Positions 34,513 through 47,036 of a DNA stretch of 64,000 nt are shown here, piece after piece. The position numbers and the translations under genes are program-made. The number at the start of each line of letters is the position of its first letter. Position 1 is the first letter of the stretch. The stretch lies in assembly GCA_035771165.1 (NCBI GenBank), contig JAWNZC010000469.1:2655001-2719000 (forward strand). Direction: 5' to 3'. The notes under the pieces were generated by a model. That model saw only the letters and a program-made list of their open reading frames with translations. It was not told the DNA's origin and did not search any database. This DNA is from Paragorgia papillata (taxonomy: Eukaryota; Cnidaria; Anthozoa; Scleralcyonacea; Coralliidae).

Positions 34513-34699
34513 ACCATCACTACCACCATCATCATCAGCACCACCCACCCACCACTATCATTATCACCATGCACCATCATCAATCACCACCACCATCGTC
34601 ATTACCACCATCATCAATCACCGCCACCATCATCATCACCACCATCGTTATCACCACCACCACCACCCACCACTACTATTACCACCACTACCACCATAA
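34513..34699. repeat. CCA/TCA minisatellite, left part
   Basis: Repeats of accatcatcatcagcaccac type, split by the MITE at 34700-35437. The remainder is at 35441-35540. Confidence 0.85.
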
Positions 34700-35437
34700 T
34701 GCCTGGTTTCCATATAGTCGTAATTATTGTAATTCAGTCGACGATTGATCGGCGATTGTTTGCGATATTTCACAACAGTCGTGTTTCCATTCGCTCGGAC
34801 TCAGGACTTCTCGGTTTTTATGTTCAAATGAGCTAAATATAGTATTCAAAAACTGGATGACTAAAACTTCATTTGTGATCACTCCTACAGTATATATATA
34901 ACAATATAGCAAGCATTACAGTCGTTGGCACCTAATTGTGTACACCGCCCGTCAAAACATGTTCTAAATTTAAGCCAAAGTTAACTGTTTTGAAATCAAC
35001 ACCGTGGGATTGGCGAGACGTGATTGGCTAAGGGCACATTCACGAATGAAAACCTAATACGTTTCCAAGGAAAACATTTAACTTTGACGTTGATATAAAA
35101 CATGTTTTGACGGGCGGTGTACACGCTTAGGTGCGACTGTATTTGCCAGTTCAGTAACTTTGCCGTTTGGGTCTCATGTTTCGTGAACGTTAAGGACATT
35201 TGCGAACGTTGAGTTCAGAGTTTGGCACTCAAGTCTTCAACTTAGTCATTTGCTAGACATCTTTAACAAAATCCAGGTTTTGTTGGAGGAATTTGGCCGG
35301 TTTTTGTAAATAATTTTGTGTTTTACGTTGCAAAAATCTAGAAAGAAATCACCGACTGTCGGCGATTGATGTTTCCATTAACTGTTGTCGCATCGGCGAC
35401 TCAATTACAACAATTACCACTATATGGAAACCAGGCT
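34700..35437. mobile_element. TAA-flanked MITE, copy 2, with nested element
   Basis: The second copy of the element described at 21639, with TAA at 34697-34699 and 35438-35440. The nested TA-flanked MITE is at 34919-35139; its right arm has lost the ccaa of gtgccaacgac. Confidence 0.75.
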
Positions 35438-35440
35438 TAA

Positions 35441-35540
35441 TTACCACCACCACTATTGCGACCATAAAACCACCATTACCACCACCACCACCATCATTAC
35501 CACCACTATTACCACCACCATTACCATCATCATTTATTGG
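35441..35540. repeat. CCA minisatellite remainder
   Basis: Right part of the split minisatellite, followed by R unit 5. Confidence 0.85.
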
Positions 35541-35545
35541 CATAC

Positions 35546-38200
35546 TTTATTGGTATACTAAATCTTATAATGTTATTAAATCAAAAACTCTATTTAATAT
35601 ACAATTAAGAACTACCCTAAGCCAAAATTTGATTATTTACAAGAGTGACAATGCTTGCACAGTTCATGATTTAATATTCCTATAAGTAATTGTTGTTTTC
35701 TAATATTTTTACAGTAAATTACAAAAAAATTTTAGATCACTAAAGAATTTTGTCAGTAATGTGAGTAAATTAAATGTTTTTCAAATTACTATATAGCTAA
35801 TCATTTTAAAAATTATCATTATGTATTCCTGAACTTCTAGATTTTCAAATCTTGTCTTTACACTACTAAATAACTAAGTATGTTTAAGTAGTAACAGTTG
35901 ATATTTTACTTTAAAGATTAATTAACTAACACAACAAAATCTACCTAACTTCTGAGTTTAAAAATAAGCCGTTAAAATGTTTGTTTTTTTCAACTTCGTA
36001 AAAACATATAACAAACTGCGAGAAATGCCTCTTAACGACTTCAGTTAAAGTCAAATAATTTTCCAAAAGGCTTCTGGAGGAATCGCGTTTTCCGTTCGCG
36101 ATATTTTTCAATTGGTGCTCTCCTTTTGAAATTTCTAGATCCGCTACTCAGAGCTTTAGTTTGTGATGTTTTCTGTGTGCTGTTGCACTGTTTTAAATTT
36201 TTGTTAAACTTTCTTTTTCTTTTCTTTTTTTTGTTTTTCTTTACTCTGTAAGAGTTAGAACTGGGATTATATAGAGTAAGGGTTATAAGACAACGTTTTA
36301 GGGTTGGTTGGGATAGGATTTTGTTCAACGACATGACCTAGGTTCTTTATATAAGCTTAAACAATTGAGTGGTGCGTACGTAGTGTTTTGGATAATAGTA
36401 AAGTGAAAAGGTAGCAAACTGCCGAGATTTCAGAAACGAATTACTGGCGTTTCGAGCGCAGCCCTGCATCAGAGTTTACTTAAGAAAACTGATAAAGGGT
36501 ACCGCTCAAACTGACATCAGTTATTCGTTACTGTCATAAAAGGCTCTGCTCGAAACATCAGTTTTTCGTTTTTAAAATCTCGTCAGCTTGCCATCTTTTC
36601 GTTTTATTAATCCTGTTTTCCAGTCATCGCAGAAACTGGCTTGCAGCTCGCAGCGAGTACTTGCATCTAATTAAAAAGAAGTCAGAGTGAAAAACAAGCA
36701 CTGTGAGTTAGTTTTAATTAGATATAAGTACTCGCATTCAGCTGCGAGTCAGTGTCTGCCATGACTGGAAAAGAGGCTTTATAGGTTCTGCTTAGTCTGC
36801 TTCGCAGAGATCTCTTCGGCTCCAACACAAGGAATAGCAAGTTTAGAATATAGAGGGCCTTATAGGCAATGTAGAAAACTAGAAATACAAATCGAAAATG
36901 TTTAAAAGGTTGGTGTACTGCTGACTTGAAATACTCATTAAGGAGGACTAACGTTTTTAGCGTAGGTCCTTCGTCAAAAAGAAATTTGTACTGAAATAAA
37001 CGTATATAGAATATTCTTTTAAATTTCACTGCACTATTTCTTTCTCTCCATCCCCCCCCCCCCCCCCCCCCCTCTCTCTCTCTATCTCTGATGAAGGATC
37101 TTCGCTCAAAACGGTTAGACCTGCTTCGTGAGTATATTTCAGCTGTATACCAACTTTTTAAAAGAATCCCCCGACTGTTTGAACAAGTAGACATGAAAAT
37201 GTTGGCAATGTCGTCTATCTTGAAAATGCGTTGAATTTTATCATTTCACCATCTTGAATGATGACGTGAAATGGCTGCAAGCGAAGAGCAGCATGACTAC
37301 TAGACGTGATTGTTGAAAAAGATTATATTTCGATGGCTTCAGACTGACTTTTTCTCATAATAAGAAGCATAATGACCTTTTGATTTAAAACTGATCTAAG
37401 ATTAGAGAATTAGGATTAGAGGGTTAGGATTAGTATTGTCACAATGTCACTGTGAGGTCAGTAAACCAATTTCTTGCCTGGTTGTTTTCGTGTTTTATTC
37501 AACTCTTTTTCGTCGGTGGATATTCCCAGTGAGGAGTAAAATCGTCTGGCGTTAGCCCAGAGTAAAATACGTAAGACTTGAGAGTCGAATGCCGCTTAGA
37601 AATGGTTAAGTGAAAGGTGTGAAAGTTAACTTTTTTTCATCTAAAACGTTTTCCAGTGTAGATTTGTGCTTCCTTCTAGTTCCTTGCATAGCTCTAGTGT
37701 CAGTGCTGATAATTGAAAAGTTGTTTTTTTAACATTTGCAGCGTGTCTGTATCTGCCATCCGGAGAAAAATTAGATTTACCGTAAAAAGTGGAAACTTAA
37801 TCCAAATTAGAATTTCGGAACTTACTAGGACAAATATTTCTTCGCTCCTGAGAACTTTGAACTAATACTTTTCAATACTAAAGAGTAACACCAGGGCTGA
37901 GGAAAGAACTAAAGAATAAAACACAAATCTACAACCGCAAAATGTTTTAGAAAGGAAAGATGTAATTTTTTATAGCTTTTTCCTATCAGGTCACGTCAAA
38001 TTTCGATGTTCCAGACTTTTAGTTTTAGATAAATTTTTAAAAAAAACAAAAACATTAAAACAATCAGATCTAGCAGCCATTGACAGTCATGCTACTATTT
38101 AGTTTGACGTCATTTGACGTCATTATTCAAGATGGCGCCACTCGTGGTGAAATTAGCTTATACTCGCACATAATCTTTTTGAAAAGTGAATTATTTTATA
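35546..38200. repeat. R unit 5 (spacer downstream of copy D)
   Basis: Full-length R unit with hairpin at 36603-36783 and poly-C/CT tract at 37052-37085. It retains the uninterrupted sequence gaaattagcttatactcgc near 38150-38168, which serves as the empty site for the insertions in R units 3 and 7. Confidence 0.8.
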
Positions 38201-38343
38201 ATTTCTTACAAGGCATTTTCAAAATAGACGAAGACGTTGACAACATTTTGATGCCAACTTGTTCAAATAGTCGGAGATGCCTTTTTGACATTTTCGATTG
38301 GATTTTGATATGAGCATGCGTAATGTGTTATCAGCGGTATTAC

Positions 38344-41300
38344 TCAGTAAAATACTTCTACTTCAGTTGGAGTAAAGTTGTAACTTCCAGCCAGAAGAGA
38401 TTTGGTTTGTGCAGAGCCAGGTTGGTATCCTGGGGGTAATTGATATGAGTGGCCAAGGATGGAGAATGATCCTCGATTGTGATTGGAGTTATCACTGATG
38501 TAGAAATCACCTCCAAAACCTCCACCAAAGATTGGTCCGCAGTTAGGATGGCTGTAGATTGCAAATTGCTTGTTGTGAACGTCGCATTTGAATGCAGGTA
38601 TGTCGTCTTTATTTTTTAACGAAAACAAAAACGAGGAGTTGGACTGTTTATAACCTTGACCTGAAATAAAATGTAAAACATTTACTCCATGTGTTCATCA
38701 TATTTTCCTTTACTTCATCAGTGACTTTAAAAAACATTTTAAACCAAAACAAAGAAAATTTTTTAAAACAGTTCTGACATTGAATTCTCTTGAGCGTACA
38801 GTTTTAGCAGAACATTATAATTTTCTACATGTTTGATATAAAATACAGAAATATAGAAAAAAAATTCAACTTCTAAAAACTAAAGTAAGGTTTCATTTGT
38901 TTAAAGTGTATATTTACTACTAAATATACTAATATGCTGTAATTACAATTAAATATACTATTATAATTATTTTTTTCACTACTCTAAATTATTTTATTGT
39001 TATAGTCAAAATGGAAATACTGTACCTTCCCACTTCTTCTTCTGTAGTTCGTTGTGTATTACTGTATTTCTGTAGCTGGTACCAAAGCATGAGAAATATT
39101 TTTGTTGAAAACTGTACATATAAATAGTATATGGCATTTATTCATAATACAATGGATATTTATCCCAAATCAATATGAACAGATACATCAAGAATTGGTG
39201 ACTTTTATCGCTAGACTTTCCTCACGCTTCAGTAGCAGCTACAGAAATACAGTACAGTAATACACAACCAACTACAGAAGTGGAAGTGGGAAGGTATTTT
39301 CATATTGACTGCAAATTTAATATTTTTTCTAAATTATCATGTGTGGTCCTGATTCAAACTTGAATACTAAACTATCAGGAAGTCGCTGCATTTTTCATTT
39401 TTACAAAAATATCAATATTTTGGCCTATAATAGAAAATACTTTTTATGACTTTTTGAATCTTGTGCTGCAACCTATGCTGTTAACTCATTGCTGCCTAGG
39501 ATGTCTGAGGGTTCTCCTTTTGATGAGTAAAATCAATCTGGTATTAGCCAGAGTGAAACAATAAAGGTGTCATTTTGGCTGCCTCAGGTATCCATTAGGT
39601 TTGATGTAAAAAGGAAATTGGATGTATTTTATCTGCCAACAGACTATAAACATATTTCATTTTTGAAAATGTAGAATACTTAACATCAGACACCTCCACA
39701 GAGATAAAATCTTAATCCAGGATAGCCTGGGTAGCTTGTGTATTAAGGCTTGGGTGCTTGGCATGCTTTTACCCATGCAGCAGTCCTACAGATGGACACT
39801 TTTAAAAATGTTTGGACAGTGACTTTTAGCATGAACAACCTCAGCAAAATATCATCTTCAAACAACAACAACAACAAAGGTTTTTCCCTTTCTGATGTTT
39901 CTTGATTTCTGTCAGCTGTTGTTTTTTACTCGGGCTACCTGTGGTAGAACGAGTCTAGGTTTCAGCTCTGTTTGTTTTTATTTTTTTTCACCACACAAAA
40001 TTGCAAAATTGTGCAATACCTCCCATATGTGGAGCCTAGACTTCGAGTGTTCGATCACTTTGAAAATTAATCGACAGTCATGTTCCTATTCTGTGGAACT
40101 TTGTATCAAGCACATCACTGATCAACCATATAAGCAACTTATTTGGAAAACCTACCAACAATTTTGTCAAAGGTAATAAAGCTGGCCGAAGCTGTTGCAT
40201 CCAAGTGACAACCAACAACGATATACAGTATATTTTTCTCATGGCTAACAATCTGCATCTTTATATTGGCATTGCGATGTTCATAGGTTTTCCACTTGGC
40301 TTACAAAATCCAAGATGTGAGAACACAAGGAACATTCATGAAGATGACAGACTTTGAGGAAACAGTTTGTTGACATAATTACTAAACAAGTTTTATATTT
40401 GTTATGCTGAGTAGGAAGCTTGTATACACAATTACACATGTATGTAATAGATAAAGCATGAGCAGCCGATCTGTATCTGATTTACAAGGTGAGCTGCAAG
40501 CGAGCTGTAGTAAATCACATATAGATTGGCTGCGAATGCTTTATCGTACTTATCAAATGGACGCATCTAAATAGCCATGTTTTCAAACTATTTTTCAAAT
40601 TGGAGTGATTTTAGCTAAGTAAATTGAGGGAAAAGTTTATGTAAGCTTAAAATCAGGGCAAATCTGTATGCGATTTACAGATATTGATTAAACATTAATT
40701 TATTTTGAATTTTTCTTATGAATTATTAATGAAGTATGCACCACATTCAGCTTCGATCTGATCTTCCCCAGCCCACTCCCACCTCTTAGGTCATGCGTTA
40801 TAGAGACCATTTTATAGTATGGTGTTGAAACATTTTTGAGCAATTTTGAAGTTAAGAATATACCTGCCCAGCTCTGGTCTGTATATCCACCACAAATATA
40901 ATCCCCAACTTTCACTAAAGTCACTGTAGGTCCCTTATTGTCACAACATCTGTGAAAATCTTGTGCCCTCCATCCATCTCTACCAGCTCGATAGCAAAGA
41001 CGCCATTGAAACTGATCATCGAACCACTTTTCCATTTGTTTGCCATATTCAAAATGACCATTCAAAATAATTGAGGTATTACATAATTCACAAGGAACTG
41101 CTGCAGGACGACATGCTAGATAAGAAAGTAAATTACATATGATTAAACCATTCCTGCCCGAGCTGGCCAAAAACAGTTCTAAAGGGCGGTGCCACAGCGG
41201 TGACGGCATAAACTTTGCATCAAAAACGTCGCGTTAAAAAATGTCACTTGCTATGGACTCGGCGTGAGCGAGCGACGAAGGAGCGAACTCGCAGACACAA

Positions 41301-42669
41301 TCTCCAAGGCGAAGCGTTAATAATCAAAGCGTTAATAATTTGCCTGCTTGTAGACTCTACTGTCTTTATTCGATGATGTAATAAAATGTTGCACGGCTTG
41401 GACGGTGCGTTGCGTAGCTAGCATCGCAATAGAGAAATACTTCAGACCTTGAAAGTTTTATCTGGAGTTGAATCAATTACAACATGCACCATGTACCTTT
41501 AGTTAATTTTTATTTCTTTTTAGTTTTATAATCTTACCAACTTTTCCCCGAACCAGTTTATCCAAGAACGTCGTAACATCATTGTCGCTGATTGGGGTGC
41601 TTTGATATTCAATGTTGCCATCATGAACAGGTTTCATACTCCGTGGTCGCTCTTGTTTCATTCTTTCTATATTCTCTTCAATCATCTTTTGCGACGAAAG
41701 AATTTCTTCATCGTTGCCTTTCTCAAGAAGGTTCTTGGCTAGATTGAAAGAACCTTTTACTTTATCCACGTGACGTTTCACTTCGGTTTCTTGTTCCACA
41801 AGTGGTTCGTGAGTTTCTTTGTATTTCTTCTCCACTTCCTTCATCATCAGTTTGGCTTTCTCTTCCAGCTTTTGGGTGAAGATTTTTAAAACTTCTTCTT
41901 TCTGCCGAGTGATGTCTTTCTTTGCTTTCTTTGCATTGTCTTCCAGAGACTGTTTGGCATTTGATATCAACTCTAATGTGTCGTTGCCTTCCTTCAGACT
42001 TTCTTCTAAGATCGTACAACGCGATGCTAATACTTCTCTTTGCTTCTCAGCCACTTCGTCAACCGAGAGACATGAATGATTTTGCTTGATGTGATTCAAG
42101 AGCATACAGTGACTACAGATCAGTTCTTTGCATGTCTCGCAATAGAACTTAAGGGTCTCGTTCTCATGTTTCTTGCAGTAAAGTTTTGCTCTGATCTTGC
42201 CTTGGTTCTCAGCTTGACTCAACTCGTTTATTGATAGCACAGTGTGTTTCTTGTGCGTTGGCCAGCTTTCATGAACTTCAAAACATTTCTCGCACATGAA
42301 TATCTCGCAAGTTGTGCATCGACTAACGGCTGGCTCTTGGCAACGAGAACATTTAGAAACCTTTGCTTGTCGTTGAATCGCCATGACGTCTAACATATTT
42401 CTGATAAAATGACTGCTCGCCATTCCTGCTACTTCACCATTTGGTGTCACATTAAATTCTGACAGACATGTCGGACAGCTGAATACTTCAATCTTTTTAC
42501 CAGCTGCTTCCTCACGATGGCGTTTTACAAACTTCTCTAAACAGATTTTGCAGAACGAGTGAAAGCAAGGTAATGTTCGAGGTTCGTTCAAAGTTTCTAA
42601 GCAAATGGAACATGTGAGTAAGGATTCTAGGTCATCAATTGGAACGGCGACGGTTGGAGAAGTAGCCAT
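38344..42669 (-). CDS. Copy D: intact RING/B-box/coiled-coil-TLDc gene, mosaic B-box 2
   Basis: Exons are 42669..41538, 41115..40864 and 38660..38344, predicting 566 aa. RING (CSIC/CFHSFC/CPTC), B-box 1, B-box 2, coiled coil and a complete TLDc ending EVEVFY. Exon 1 is 6 bp longer than in A/B near its 3' end (LVRGKVGK). Residues around B-box 2 (CETCKELICSHCMLLNHIK and CLSVDEVAEKQR) match copy E, whereas everything before and after matches A/B; see findings. Splice sites are canonical (donor GTATAT after exon 2). Function is inferred from family: TRIM-type ubiquitin-ligase N-terminus plus TLDc. The frame is open throughout, so it is probably functional. Confidence 0.88.
38661..40863 (-). other. 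Copy D intron 2
   Basis: Carries the old MITE at 39003-39310, then the D/E/F-type intron body (for example caacaacaacaacaaagg near 39870). Relative to E it lacks about 690 bp: the stretch from 49397 to about 50080 is missing at about 40731. ORFs at 39895-40176 and similar places recur in E and F with frame differences and are not called as genes. Confidence 0.65.
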
Positions 42670-43228
42670 TGTAGACAACGTTTTCTTCAAAAGGTGTAGT
42701 AGTATCTTGTAATCTTAATCAGCAAGCAAAACTGGAAATCGTTTGGCTCAGTTCAGGTCTTGGAAGTCTTTCTTTCGGTTTCACAATAGTCAATTCTCAG
42801 TAAATGGTAATATGATTCCTTATTTCACGGTAAACTATGTAATATCCTGCTGTGATTGGTATTCCGGTCTGTATTTCCATATTCTTATATAGCCTAATAT
42901 TATTTCATTGGACGAGTCCGCCCTGGCCTGCACCACATGCATACCAGTACATGCGTATTAAACAGTACCTAGCAACGCGATTAGGTACAAAAGCTTTCTT
43001 TTTATCGTAATTTAAGGTGTAAAGCAAGGCGATATAACACAAGCGGTTTTATTTACATGTGCGATTACATTTAAAGATGCATTCAACGATGTGATTTATT
43101 CCTGCATTTCATTATGTTAAACACCGCAATATAACCGGTAATAAACGAACAAATTAAATCATATTACATCATGGTGACACACGAAAAGTATTTTACTGTT
43201 ATTGCGTTTAGGATGTTATCATTATATT
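42670..43228 (-). promoter_or_regulatory. Upstream region of copy D with ISRE-like motif
   Basis: TTTCGGTTTC at 42773-42782 lies 104 nt upstream of the ATG, with a CCAAT box near 42853. The distal conserved block is complete to about 43190. Confidence 0.5.
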
Positions 43229-43520
43229 ATCACCAACACCACTATCATCACCACCACTACCATCATCATTATCGCCATGCACCATCATCAATCATCATCA
43301 CTACCATCATTATCACCACCACCACCACCCACCACTACCATCATCAATCATCACCACCACCCACGCACCACTACCATCATGATCATTATCACACCCACCA
43401 CTACCATCATCATTATAACCATGCACCATCATCAATCACCACCACCATCATCACCACCATCATCATCATCACCACCACCACCACCACCAACCACTACTAT
43501 TACCACCACTACCACCATAA
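43229..43520. repeat. CCA/TCA minisatellite upstream of copy D, left part
   Basis: Close relative of the 21262 array. It is split by the MITE at 43521-44250 and continues at 44254-44350. Confidence 0.9.
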
Positions 43521-44250
43521 AGCCTGGTTTCCATATAGTCGTAATTATTGTAATTCAGTCGACGATTGATCGGCGATTGTTTGCGATATTTCACAACAGT
43601 CGTGTTTCCATTCGCTCGGACTCAGGACTTCTCGGTTTTTATGTTCAAATGAGCTAAATATAGTATTCAAAAACTGGATGACTAAAACTTCATTTGTGAT
43701 CACTCCTACAGTATATATATAACAATATAGCAAGCATTACAGTCGTTGGCACCTAATCGTGTACACCGCCCGTCAAAACATGTTCTAAATTTAAGCCAAA
43801 GTTAACTGTTTTGAAATCAACACCGTGGGATTCGCGAGACGTGATTGGCTAAGGGCACATTCACGAATGAAAACCTAATACGTTTCCAAGGAAAACATTT
43901 AACTTTGACGTTGATATAAAACATGTTTTGATGCGCGGTGTACACGCTTAGGTGCAAACGACTGTATTTGCAAGTTCAGTAAATTTGCCGTTTGGGTCTC
44001 ATGTTTCGTGAACGTTAAAGACATTTGCGAACGTTGAGTTCGGAGTTTGGCACTCAAGTCTTCAACTTAGTCATTTGCTAGACATCCAGGTTTTGTTGCA
44101 GGAATTAGGCCGGTTTTTGTAAATAATTTTGTGTTTTACGTTGCAAAAATCTAGCAAAAAATCACCGACTGTCGGCGATTGATGTTTCCATTAACTGTTG
44201 TCGCATCGGCGACTGAATTACAGCAATTACAACTATATGGAAACCAGACT
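43521..44250. mobile_element. TAA-flanked MITE, copy 3, with nested element
   Basis: TAA at 43518-43520 and 44251-44253. Nested TA-flanked MITE at 43740-43964. Same orientation and position in the unit as the other two copies. Confidence 0.75.
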
Positions 44251-44351
44251 TAATTACCAACCACCACTATTGCGACCATAAAACCACCATTACCACCACC
44301 ACCACCATCATTACCACCACTATTACCACCACCCTTACCATCATCATTTAT

Positions 44352-46048
44352 TGACATACTTTATTGGTATACTAAATCTTATAATGTTATTAAATCAAAA
44401 ACTCTATTTAATATACAATTAAGAACTACAAGTTAAAATTTAATTATTTACAAGAGCAACAATGCTTGCACAGTTCATGATTTAATATTCTTGTTTTCTA
44501 ATATTAATCATCACAAAGGAATATTGTCAATAATCATGTGAGTAAATATTTTTCAAATTACTATATAGCTAATCATATTAAAAATTATCATTCTGTATTT
44601 CTGAACTTCTTAAGAAGTTATTGCACTCCTGTCATTGCATATTTATCGGCGTTTGTTAATCAGTAAATATTAAAATATTATTTTGATTTAAGAAAGACCT
44701 TTATAATAAAGCCTTAATTTCCAAGGCACTGGCCACTGAACTTGTTTCTCAGGCACCAACATTTATTAAAAAATAAACTAGGCTACAGTAGCTGAGGTTG
44801 TTTCTTCAATGTATGTTGTTAATTGCATGTTACTTTTTTGCTTTACACTGCTAAATAACTAAGTATGTTTAAGTAGTAACAGTTGATATTTTACTTTAAA
44901 GATTAAGTAAAACACAACAAAATCTACCTAACTTTTGAAGTTGAAAGAAACACAAACGTGTTTAAAAATAAGCCGTTAAAATGTTGTTTTTCAACTTCGT
45001 AAAAACATATAACAAACTGCGAGAAATGCCTCTTAAACAGACTTCAGTTAAAATCAAATAATTTTCCAAAAGGCTTCTGGAGGAATCGCGTTTTCCGTTC
45101 GCGATATTTTTCAATTGGTGCTCTCCTTTTGAAATTTCTAGATCCGCTCCTAAGAGCTTAAGTTTGTGATGTTTTCTGTGTGCTGTTGCACTGTTTTAAA
45201 TTTTTGTTAAACTTTCTTTTTCTTTTTTTTTGTTTTTCTTTACTCTGTAAGAGTTAGAACTGGGATTATATAGAGTAAGGGTTATAAGACAACGTTTTAG
45301 GGTTGCTTGGGATAAGATTTTGTTCAACGACATGACCTAGCTTCTTTATAAGCGTAAACAATTGAGTGCTGCGTACGTAGTGTTTTGGATAATAGTAAAG
45401 TGAAAAGGTAGCAAACTGCCGAGATTTTAGAAACGAAATACTGACGTTTCGAGCGCAGCCCTGTATCAGAGTTTACTTAAGAAAACTGATAAAGGGTTCC
45501 GCTCGAACTGACATCAGTTATTCGTTACTGTCATAAAAGGCTCTGCTCGAAACATCAATTTTTCTTTTTTTAAATCTCGTCAGCTTGCCATCTTTTCGTT
45601 TTATTAAGCCTGTTTTCCAGTCATCGCAGAAACTGGCTTGCAGCTCGCAGCGAGTACTTGCATCTAATTAAAAAGAAGTCACAGTGAAAAACAAGCACTG
45701 TGAGTTAGTTTTAATTAGTTGTAAGTACTCGCATTGAGCTGCGAGTCAGTTTCTGCCATGACTGGAAAAGAGGCTTTATAGGTTCTGCTTAGTCTGCTTC
45801 GCAGAGATCTCTTCGGCTCCAACACAAGGAATAGCAAGTTTAGAATATAGAGGGCCTTATAGGCAATGTAGAAAACTAGAAATACAAATCGAAAATGTTT
45901 AAAAGGTTGGTGTACTGCTGACTTGAAATACTCATTAAGGAGGACTAACGTTTTTAGCGTAGGTCCTTCGTCAAAAAGAAATTTGTACTGAAATAAACGT
46001 CTATACAATATTCTTTTAAATTTCACTACACTATTTCTTACTCTCCAT

Positions 46049-46120
<72 letters not shown>

Positions 46121-46900
46121 CCTCTCTGATGAAGAATCTTCGCTCAAAACGGTCAGACCTGCTTCGTGAGTATATTTCAGCTGTATTCCAACTTTTTAAA
46201 AGAATCCCCCGACTGTTTGAACAAGTAGACATGAAAATGTTGCCAATGTCGTCTATCTTGAAAATGCGTTGAATTTTATCATTTTACCATCTTGAATGAT
46301 GACGTGAAATGGCTGCAAGCGAAGAGCAGCATGACTACTAGACGTGATTGTTGAAAAAGATTATATTTCGATGGCTTCAGACTGACTTTTTCTCATAATA
46401 AGAAGCATAATGACCTTTTGATTTAAAACTGATTAGAGAATTAGGAATAGAGGGTTAGGATTAGTATTGTCACAATGTCACTGTGAGGTCAGTAAACCAA
46501 TTTCTTGCCTGGTTGTTTTCGTGTTTTATTCAACTGTTTTTTCGTCGGTGGATATTCCCAGTGAGGAGTAAAATTGTCTGGCGTTAGCCCAGAGTAAAAT
46601 ACGTAAGACTTGAGAGTCGAATGCCGCTTAGAAATGGTTAAGAGAAAGGTGTGAAAGTTAACTTTCTTCCTCTAAAACGTTTTCCAGTGTAGATTTGTCG
46701 GCTTCATTCTAGTTCCTTGCATAGCTTTAGTTTTAGATAAATTTTTTAAAAAACGAAAACATGAAAACAGATCTAGCAGTCATTGACAGTCATGCTACTA
46801 TTTAGTTTGACGTCATTATTCAAGATGGCGCCACTCGTGGTGAAATTAGCTTATACTCGCACATAATCTTTTTGAAAAGTAAACTATTTTTAAATTTCTT
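44352..46900. repeat. R unit 6 (spacer downstream of copy E)
   Basis: Shares the segment after agaagttattgcactcc only with R unit 3. Hairpin at 45601-45780. The C-run is followed by an expanded (CT)n at 46059-46123. A deletion near 46705 joins cattctagttcc to agttttagataaa relative to R units 5 and 7. Confidence 0.8.
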
Positions 46901-47036
46901 ACAAGGCATTTTCAAAATAGACGAAGACGTTCACAACATTTTGATGCCAACTTGTTCAAGTAGTCGGAGATGCCTTTTTGACATTTTCGATTGGATTTTG
47001 ATATGAGCGTGCGTAATGTGTTATCAGCGGTATTAC

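Noticed and set aside
39895..40176. 93-codon ORF in intron 2 of D (also 48558 and 63156)
   Set aside because: It lies in intron sequence, the reading frame differs between D, E and F through small indels, and there is no domain similarity.
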